From positions 1 through 16,718 of the forward strand of contig JAAMPI010001272.1 of the NCBI GenBank assembly GCA_013054445.1: a stretch of 16,718 nt of DNA, read 5' to 3'. Positions 10,167-16,718 of the stretch are shown here, piece after piece. The position numbers and the translations under genes were made by a program. Source of the stretch: Cudoniella acicularis. Its lineage: Eukaryota > Ascomycota > Leotiomycetes > Helotiales > Helotiaceae. Below the pieces are notes generated by a model. That model was not told where the DNA came from, searched no databases, and saw nothing but the letters and a program-made list of their open reading frames with translations. Each line of letters begins with the position of its first letter. The stretch's first letter is position 1.

Positions 10167-10284
10167 TTCTGACTAAAATAGTCTAGAACATCGTTAGTTC
10201 TATTCGGACATTTTTAACGTCGATGTTCTGACTAAAATAGTTTAAAACATCCTTAGTTCTATACTAAAGGACATGCTTTAACAT
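10167..10284. repeat. Diverged 59-bp tandem duplication
   Basis: The block starting ttctgactaaaatag at 10167 recurs at 10226 (offset 59 bp). The shared order is ttctgactaaaatagt, aaca-tc-ttagttcta, then acat..tttaac, with a few substitutions and a 4-base length difference near the end. The offset is not a multiple of three, which argues that it arose in non-coding DNA. Confidence 0.65.
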
Positions 10285-10438
10285 AACGGAACCCGATATT
10301 AGCAAACCCTCGTACTCGAACCTAAAAAGTAGAGATATATATCTCCTAGCAGATCTAGCGGTCTATACTATATTCCTAGCAGTCTTAACGAAAGCTAACG
10401 TTCTTATAGGTCTTAGAGATCATAGATAATAACCAAGC

Positions 10439-10990
10439 TCAGAAACTAGTAGAGTAGCTATAGGTAGAAAGTAAAAACCTCTTATATTTTATTCGCTGAC
10501 TAGCTAATAGGTTATTACTTCCGTTCGTATAGCTCTTGATATCCTTTCCCGGCTAAGTAAGAGAGATATAGAATCTCTCTCTACGTAGATCCGACCTTAT
10601 AGGCTCTCTAAGATAAGTAACACATTATCTTAATTCGCCTTCTTATTATTTTACGTTATATACTAACTTTTTCCTAAACTTTGATATATTCGACGAGATC
10701 CCTAACCTATAGCTCTCTTCTACTCGGCCACCTAATAAACACGGGGTTTATACGCCGCGTGCTCTCCTAGCAAACCCACGTACAAATAACGACCGTAGAA
10801 CAGCACGCGTGCCGCTAGTGCTTTTATAAACAGCGGCTATAATAGACGCTAGTTTACCTTCGGATCTGCCAGCTCGATCATATGCTTCTTTACTTAGTAC
10901 TTCTTCTAGGACCCGAGCTACCTTAAATTCTTCTATGCCTAAGAGCAACTTGCCCTCGACCCCTCGCTTAGGCCTTTTCCTTCTACGAAA
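10439..10990 (-). pseudogene. Low-stop minus-strand remnant, unrecognised
   Basis: A minus-strand frame ending in TGA at 10441-10439 has about eight stops in the 185 codons upstream. It includes 67 uninterrupted codons (10948-10748, opened by a TTG) of ordinary-looking composition: EEFKVARVLEEVLSKEAYD, then GKLASIIAAVYKS, then an Arg-rich end. Downstream comes GGRVEESYRLGISSNISKF and a Lys/Tyr-rich tail. The product is not recognised. The DNA at 10748-10948 keeps more CA and TG than its surroundings, so it may be less RIP-damaged. The plus strand is also open across 10720-10990, leading into the next tract, so only one of the two readings may be real there, or the two may be divergent genes whose 5' ends meet. 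Confidence 0.4.
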
Positions 10991-13210
10991 ATCTAGCCCT
11001 AACTATAGGCAACGCGAGAAGGCTCTAGTCCTAGTCAATTCCGAACATAGTAAGGACAATATAGAATCGTAACTCCTAATAGTCTAATAGAGTGACCCGG
11101 CAACTCTAGACTATCGTACGAGTTACTACTACACTTTGCCTATTCTACTATCAATATTTGGCTTAACCTTAGGTCTCGGAAACGTAGTTACTATAATAAA
11201 AACCGGTAACTACTTGATTTGTAATAATGCCGCCGCTTTCTTTAGAGATTATCTACTTCGCTAGAAAGGTATATAGTACGCGTCTAGTCTCCTCGTGCCC
11301 TCCCGCGATAAGTCGGCCGTTGATTATTTCGTAAAGATATTACGATATATTAGTGTTCTTAATAAACGATCAAACTTAGATCGCGTATATATCTTACTCT
11401 ACCGAGTTCTACGATACTAGTTCTACCTTTATACTATACGAGATATAAATCAAACTCTAATAGGGCAAACAGTAAAGAAACGCGGCGTTAAAAATGCTAA
11501 ATATACTATAGATTATCTTCTTAACCAATTATATATTAACGATTAGGATTTGGTTAGGGACGCTAAAAAAGCACGACGAAGAACTCGTTTATATAAACAA
11601 AACCACGCTAGAAAGAGGCTATTAGCGCTATCTAGCCTAATAGGGTTTAGCGTCCTCCTCCTTACTAGTACTAAAGCCATAAACACTATAAAGGTATTTC
11701 CTATCTAGCTCGACATTATCAGCTAATAGGTTGACAGCTGTTATTCGGAGACTATAGATACTATATTTGACGTATTTATTTACTACGTTCTTAATATATT
11801 TCTAGATATATCGAGACTTTATAAGAGGCTAGATATAGTAGTACGACAAATAGTTAAGGACGAGCCGGTAGAGGCTATAAGGTTATATATAGAGAGTATA
11901 GTTCTAGAAATCGAGACCTTTATAGAGAATCGGGAGAATATAGTAGCTCTAATAAGATTTAGCCCGGTTAACCTGTCGGTAGATTATATCGATCACCTTA
12001 ATCTCTTTTTAGAGACAAGACCTCCTATTACGTGTCTAGAAGGAGAAAATATAGTACTATCTAGAGAGGAATATATTTAGAGACTAGCCTATAAACGTCG
12101 TAAGTTATTAATTTAACTTCAAGTCTAGGAAACGATAGACTAATACTTATAAACGCTTGTTGACATTTAGTGCTTATTAGGGTGAGATATCCCTCCTACC
12201 TAGCTGCCACCTAACACCTACCTAGCGGCTATATCTACACTACTTGGCTTAAACGTTACGGTGATGCCTATCTCTAAAGTATATAGTTTTAAGTAAACTC
12301 TATAGAAATGTCTACGTTTAAGGGATTATATATTAATCGCCGGGTAAAACAATATATATAGATATAAAAATAAACTATAACGAGCTATAGAATCAAGAAA
12401 TCAAGGGATACTTTAACAAGTAGCTAAAGAGGCTTTATCGAGAGATGTTCTAGTAGTCCTAAACTATATCGACCTCTATAACTCGGAAGTATAGTATACT
12501 CGGAAACGTCTTAAATTGTTCTCTTAAGTCAGCCTCTATGCCTTTCTATTTCTACCGAGACAACTATAGCTCGTACGTCCTTATAAGAATCGTAATCGTA
12601 TTATGTTTTAGAGTTCGGGAGAGAGGTTTAGAAATATATAGAAGGTTCTAAGAGGGTTTGCTTTAAGAGGTTTTCGCGTAGTAGGCATTCTCCTCTTGAG
12701 TAGACCTTTACTTTAAGCCGCCGTACTAGGTCGAGATTTAGATGACGTTATAAGAACTTTTTCGACTCTATACGAAATACTTATTAATTCTTAAGAGAAC
12801 ATTTTCATTTAGGACAATAGAGGAGGAATATAAAGAATATATCGATCAAGCGCTCTAGTATAATAGAAAAAACAAAAGTAAGCATCTGAAGCCTAAATAG
12901 GGACCGATTAGAATCGCGCATCGCGGGGACAAAGTGGCGTTATAAACGGGCTAATAGAGCCTACTCTATATTTAGAATTAAAGGGTCAAAATCTGGCTCC
13001 CTGTCGATACTACGAGAGCCTAGACACTAACTACGCGAATCAATCGAAGACCGCTTTAATAACCTTATAACAATACTAGGTAATAGAACATAAAAGGGGA
13101 GTAAGATCATAGCGAAAGAACTTGACGCCGTTTTAGACTTTATAGAGCAATTTAGGAGATTTAGGAATAGAGACATAGAACTAGAGAGTACGAACGCCGG
13201 GTAAGAGAGA
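10935..13210 (+). pseudogene. Long RIP-decayed remnant, unrecognised protein
   Basis: From a surviving ATG at 10935 one plus-strand frame runs to about 12100 with few stops. The clearest part, about 11740-12077, has none in over 110 codons and reads as a helical, acidic protein (VRQIVKDEPVEAIRLYIES, FIENRENIVALIRFS, ETRPPITCLEGENIVLSRE). Earlier parts include YRQREKALVLVNSEHSKDN and a basic segment RDAKKARRRTRLYKQNHAR. Beyond 12100 that frame fills with stops. Another frame, one base off, is open at about 12630-13200 and ends with IAKELDAVLDFIEQFRRF; an intron or indel probably lies between. I recognise no family and see no polymerase, integrase or kinase motif. A minus-strand frame at 11640-11830 is also free of stops, so the strand is likely but not certain. 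Confidence 0.42.
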
Positions 13211-13299
13211 ATCCTCCTTTATATAATTTTCGAACAACGAACTATATATTAGATTTAGAAGTAACTAGTATATAGCCTATATATCCGAGAAAGGATGTG

Positions 13300-13944
13300 T
13301 TAAGATAAGTAATATTTAGGATCTAATATAAGTCGAGGCTTCGCTTAGATTTTATTATTGTTGATCAAGGATCTAGATTCGGCTCTATATTATCTATATT
13401 TAGTAATTATAAATCATTAAGTATCTAAGTTTGACTAGCTCTACGGTTCTATATTACGAGGAAGGTCTAACTAGGGCATATATAGACTCTTTTATCATTT
13501 TAAGGCTTTTTAATACTAGAAGGAACAGCTAATACTAAACATTAAACTATATACTAACATGATACGAGATAAGGTAGGGTTTATAGCTATTATAGTCAGA
13601 TATGACCCGTGGCAAGCCTAGCCGAGTCGAGACATCTGACAAACTACCCTAACGTATAGTCACTTGATAATTGTTATATAAAATTTCTTTATATTTATAA
13701 TATTTATCAAATTAAATTTATACCTACTCTTTAAATCTTTAAAAGGGTTCTAATAATAGCACCGAGAATTCAAGTTCCTCTAACATATTACGTATAACTT
13801 GCCCTAAATTATAGCGACGACGTTATACGACAAAGGAGAACGAGGAGATAATATACCTAGTAAGCGAAGACTAGAGGTAAAACTAAAGCTATGAATTTTA
13901 GGAGCGTTAAAGCTCTCTCCTGCTCGCTATCGCGCTAAATCATA
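13300..13944. other. AT-rich non-coding stretch
   Basis: No coding frame stands out. The part at about 13660-13740 is almost pure A/T, with ttgataa and a later tttatcaa that could pair. GAGCCGAAT occurs here on the minus strand (13377-13385). Confidence 0.3.
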
Positions 13945-14558
13945 TAAAGGCGGGGTATATAAGAAAGATAAGCTATATATTATAAATATTTAGACATATT
14001 AATATATTTCCTAGTTATAATCGTAAGATCCTAGTTTTTAGTAATAGGCTAGCAGTTAAAGATAAATTCTAATAACCCGAGAAAAGGATAGATAACTGTT
14101 GTTGTTACCTATACCGCGATCCTAAATAGTTGATATAGCGAGAGTCGGAGGTAGAACGGGAGCTCTCCTCGTATGCCGTTCTAGCGCTAATAAAAAGAGA
14201 ATTAAAGCCTACCTAGCGGCATAGTACCTTAATACTAGGGAGCCTAGTTTGTGATAGGGGGTTAATGTCTTAGGGCAAGCCTAAATTTAAGCGTAATTTA
14301 TAAACTTATAAAGCAGCTTTTAATACGCTTTAGCTAAAGCAGACGCTCCGGTATATATTATAAATAAGAGTGACTTATTAGAGAAGAGAGTTAGATTAGT
14401 CCCTTTAAGCAGTCGTAATATATAGGGGATGCCCCTCCTATAAGCATGACATTATAATATATCGGATTCAAATAGTGACGTCTCAATTTTATTAAGTGTG
14501 GCTTGGCACGCCTTTCCCCCTATATACGCCAATAGCGGGGTATATTACCCCGCCTTTA
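13945..14558. mobile_element. Possible 614-bp MITE-like element
   Basis: TAAAGGCGGGGTA at 13945-13957 is repeated exactly as its reverse complement at 14546-14558, a perfect 13-bp inverted pair 614 bp apart. If the outer TA on each side is the target duplication, the termini would be AAGGCGGGGTA, a layout like Tc1/mariner-derived MITEs. The right end also holds the palindrome at 14535-14553. No transposase is visible, and a plus-strand coding-like frame crosses the right boundary, which weighs against a clean insertion. Confidence 0.35.
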
Positions 14559-15130
14559 CCCTCTAAGTATATAATAAAGATCTTAGCTGTTTACGACTAT
14601 CCGTAGGTCATTATAGAACCTTTAGAGTCCCGACTAGACAAATTATCAGGTGGTTGCCTCTACGGCTCTATCTGCTATACTATTACAATTACTCTAGATA
14701 TAGAATAGCCTCTTACGTACGTGCGTTATTTCTAGTCCGAATTCTAGCCCGCGAGAAAATTGTTCCGCCTGACTACGGCTAACGCAAAACCAGAATAGAT
14801 CCTACTAATATACCCTCTACCGCAAATTTACTAGCGCCCTCGTATACTAAGGCTATACCTTCCCTAACTCCTCTATTAGTCCTTAGTTTACTAGTAATAC
14901 TAGCTATACGCAATTCGCCAGCTCTGAAAAGGGTGTTAGAGGTTTCTGCCGTGTTTATAGGAGTAGTTTGACTTTTAATTATATTAGGCTTGATAAGACG
15001 GAAATCCTGTTTAGGACGGTAGACGAGGAGATCTTGAAGAGTAAGGTAGGCACTAAGTTGTGCTTATCGAAAGACTATAGCTAGTATAAGAATACTGTTA
15101 AGGCTGTTACGGATATTATGCCGGGAAATT
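14000..15130. other. Coding-like stretch, strand unresolved
   Basis: Several frames here have fewer stops than background but none wins. One plus-strand frame at about 14010-14720 (for example YRDPK and RESEVERELSSYAVLALIK) has stops at about 5-6%. A different plus frame at about 14780-15140 includes some 65 open codons (SSEKGVRGFCRVYRSS, LDKTEILFRTVDEEILKSK). A minus frame at about 14830-14400 (SRSQAEQFSRGLEFGLEI, IYYNVMLIGGASPIYYD) is similar at about 7%. At least one decayed gene is likely, but I cannot assign strand, ends or function. The plus reading overlaps the last exon of the minus-strand gene at 15138-16309. Confidence 0.35.
14535..14553. repeat. Perfect palindrome gcggggta-tat-taccccgc
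   Basis: An 8-bp stem with a 3-nt spacer. Its right half is part of the 13-bp inverted repeat described for 13945-14558. A smaller hairpin, agggg-atg-cccct, lies at 14424-14436. Confidence 0.8.
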
Positions 15131-15331
15131 TATAGAGTCAGGAACACGAGAGTAAGAAGATAAGCTAGTAGTAGGAGCGTTCGGATTTGTCTTTAAAATA
15201 GGAGGGAGTCATATACTGTTCTAGCTACGCTAGCTAGTATTATAACTCCTATAGGCTTACCTTATCATCTAGGTACCTACGTACTTTATCTCGTAGTTTA
15301 TCGCTTAGCTAGTCGGTTCCTAAGACTAAAA

Positions 15332-15396
15332 CTAGTCAGCGAATCAATTAAGCCATTTTAAAAAAATAAATACTTTTATTAGAGATAAAAACTTAC
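15332..15396 (-). other. Candidate intron, GTAAGT to CTGACTAG
   Basis: A 65-bp intron on the minus strand with a consensus GTAAGT donor. Unspliced, the frame fails at once; removal restores the open frame of exon 3. The 3' site could also be at 15326 or 15320, both of which keep the same frame and leave a longer branch-to-acceptor distance. Confidence 0.6.
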
Positions 15397-15538
15397 CTAT
15401 TACTAGCGTTCCTCTCCGCTCTTCCGTCTCCGCTTATACTCTTCTAATATATTTCCCTTCCGCCTCTTCTCGAAGAATCGTTATCAGATCGGCCGTACTA
15501 CTATATATTATAGCACGTCGACTAAAAGCTACCCGGGA

Positions 15539-15613
15539 CTATAGATTTAAATTATATTATCCTATTTATTATAAGTATAGTTAAAATTAAAGTCAGTAAA
15601 TATACCTACTAAC
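15539..15613 (-). other. Candidate intron, GTTAGT to CTATAG
   Basis: A 75-bp AT-rich intron on the minus strand lying exactly between codons. The sequence inside is full of stops in the frame that is open on both sides, including a TGA. Its length is typical of filamentous fungi. Confidence 0.58.
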
Positions 15614-16309
15614 TTGTAGTGACTTTATTAAAGAGGCACGTTTAGAGTGTGATAACAGGTCAACGCTTGAGTAATACCTCCTCGCCCCCTAGTTAAGCGG
15701 GATCGTACTAATAGCTACTACTACTAATAATATTCGGTTAGGTTCTTAAGATAATAGTCTAAGACGTTTATACGATAAAGCCAGGTCTACCTCAATTGAC
15801 CGTAGTCGTAGAGTCCGGCCTTGCCGATTTAGGCATAGCGCCTTAGAGGGAACTTTAAGTAGTTCTACGTGGTATACTTCTTAGTCAAACCGAGCGAACG
15901 TTAATAGAGGCATCAAATCACGCCGAGTATCTAGGAGGTGCTAAACGTTAGGAAGAATACTTTCTACGAAAGGTTCTATATCTTCTAGGGGGAGGTTCTT
16001 GACAATATGCCTCACTACTCTATCTAGAGCCTTACCTAGTCTAGGTAGTTCGGGAAAGGCATTAGTAACGTAGTATACGAGCGCGATGACCTTATTATCC
16101 GACAGCTCTACGTTATTACTATTAAACTGTTAGCTAGCGATTATTAGTTTAGATACGGAGCTACTTGTATACGTCTTATTACCTCTTGACTCGCGAGGAG
16201 GAGGAAGCCGAGCCCGAAATACCCCGACAATCTTATTAGCCGCTTACCGAGGCGGTTTTGCCTATATAAGAGTTGTTTTCGTCTCTCCTTCTTTTCGACG
16301 AGACCCTAA

Positions 16310-16718
16310 TCATTAGGATATAAACGCTTTAAGAGGAACTCTATCGCGTAAGTAGTAGCTCTAACTCCGGACTGTTTCTATATCCTAGAATTCTCTATCT
16401 CGTTAACGATCGTCACGTAGTACTAATACTAGAGAATTCGGCGTAGTAGTATACGTAGATCTATATATGTTTACCCTTTAAGGATAGTAATACTATATAA
16501 TATCTTTATAAAATAGTCCGTAATCGAGTCTTCGCTTGACGGTGCCCGTAGGTCTGACGGATCCTATATGCCTATCGAGAGAAGGAGGCGGATTAGTGCC
16601 TGTCGTAGATATTAACGAGAGTAGGGCCGGGGAAGCGTAGGGGTTTCCCCTACGGCGTCTGCTATAGACTTTAGATTTAAAGGTAAAGGAATATACGAAT
16701 CATTATTCGTACGCGAAT
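16310..16718. other. Right edge, weakly coding-like with one hairpin
   Basis: A minus-strand frame at about 16590-16310 is moderately open (DPSDLRAPSSEDSITDYF, VTIVNEIENS) and could be an upstream exon of the gene at 15138-16309. Beyond 16590 I see no coding frame. The hairpin at 16636-16654 is listed separately. Confidence 0.28.
16636..16654. repeat. Perfect hairpin cgtagggg-ttt-cccctacg
   Basis: An 8-bp perfect stem with a 3-nt loop in DNA that is otherwise TA-rich. It has no run of T after it and sits in a fungal context, so it is not called as a terminator. Confidence 0.75.

Larger units (their letters stand above)
15138..16309 (-). pseudogene. RIP-decayed gene with two in-frame introns
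   Basis: Exon 1 (16309-15614) is open for 232 codons with only seven TAA/TAG, about 3%, the lowest density in the window. Segments include SNNVELSDNKVIALVYYV, KALDRVVRHIVKNLPLEDI and KVPSKALCLNRQGRTLRLR. Exon 2 (15538-15397) reads RVAFSRRAIIYSSTADLIT and REEAEGKYIRRV. Exon 3 (15331-15138) reads LSDKLRDKVRRYLDD and ends at a TGA, a stop RIP does not readily create. With the introns removed the three exons total 1,032 bp, exactly 344 codons. The 5' end is uncertain: a TGA lies at 16312-16310, and another minus frame is fairly open at 16590-16310, so an upstream exon or a one-base shift is possible. A further optional 45-bp in-frame intron (15260-15216, GTAAGC to CAG) cannot be excluded. The family is not recognised; a soluble helical protein is my reading. 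Confidence 0.62.

Noticed and set aside
12600..13210. Integrase-like tail of an LTR retrotransposon (RIAHRGDKVAL and following)
   Set aside because: Only a loose resemblance in one frame, with dense stops after it; no HHCC, DDE or reverse transcriptase motif was found nearby.
10020..13450. Possible LTR-like direct repeats flanking the long plus-strand remnant (about 10066-10116 and 13335-13390)
   Set aside because: Similarity is limited to scattered matches in TA-rich DNA, with no TG...CA ends, primer-binding site or polypurine tract.
14535..16654. Hairpins at 14535-14553 and 16636-16654 as intrinsic terminators
   Set aside because: No U-tract follows either one, and rho-independent termination is a bacterial mechanism that does not fit this fungal context.
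1..16718. Very long open frames obtained by reading all TAA/TAG as Gln or Trp
   Set aside because: In RIP-damaged DNA almost any frame becomes open this way. I kept only frames with clearly lower stop density than the alternatives or with independent support, and marked the rest as unresolved.
1..16718. DUF3435 captain, tRNA or rRNA genes, CRISPR arrays, telomeric repeats
   Set aside because: I looked for each on both strands and saw nothing supportable: no tyrosine recombinase motifs, no cloverleaf with a conserved TTCRA loop, no spaced identical repeats, no TTAGGG runs.

Overview
The window looks like RIP-mutated (repeat-induced point mutation) DNA from a filamentous ascomycete (Pezizomycotina). 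CA and TG dinucleotides are strongly depleted and TA is in excess: the first 60 bases hold eight TA and no CA or TG. CG dinucleotides remain common. Stop codons are dense in all six frames, and no intact gene survives. Along the best frames the stops are almost all TAA or TAG, which is what CAA, CAG and TGG codons become after C-to-T change at CpA on either strand.

Under the decay the window reads as a gene-dense, mixed-strand segment. From left to right there are: a minus-strand remnant running off the left edge (1-934); a second, longer minus-strand remnant (about 985-2640); a plus-strand coiled-coil protein remnant (2971-4349); a long minus-strand remnant recognised as the fungal DUF3723 family (about 4430-7739), with an in-frame 33-bp minisatellite; a spacer with three 72-bp tandem units carrying hairpins and most of the N bases (7804-8003); a plus-strand remnant (8000-8600) containing a 37-bp inverted repeat; a minus-strand coiled-coil remnant (9095-9655) next to a 13-bp minisatellite; overlapping coding-like tracts on both strands (10439-10990 minus, 10935 to about 13210 plus); a possible short inverted-repeat element (13945-14558); a coding-like stretch of unresolved strand (14000-15130); and a minus-strand gene relic with two frame-consistent introns (15138-16309).

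Only DUF3723 is recognised by family. DUF3723 genes are known as recurrent accessory genes of Starships, the giant fungal mobile elements mobilised by DUF3435 tyrosine recombinases. No DUF3435 captain, reverse transcriptase, integrase or DDE transposase was recognised here. RIP needs a duplicated template, so RIP across several unrelated genes and their spacers implies that a long multi-gene block was once duplicated. A Starship-like element or a segmental duplication would both fit; this is inference.

Because every TAA and TAG can be read as a decayed Gln or Trp codon, any frame can be made to look open. I therefore relied on relative stop density, protein-like composition, family match, coiled-coil periodicity or intron logic, and I flag where the strand is uncertain. 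All coordinates were worked out by eye.
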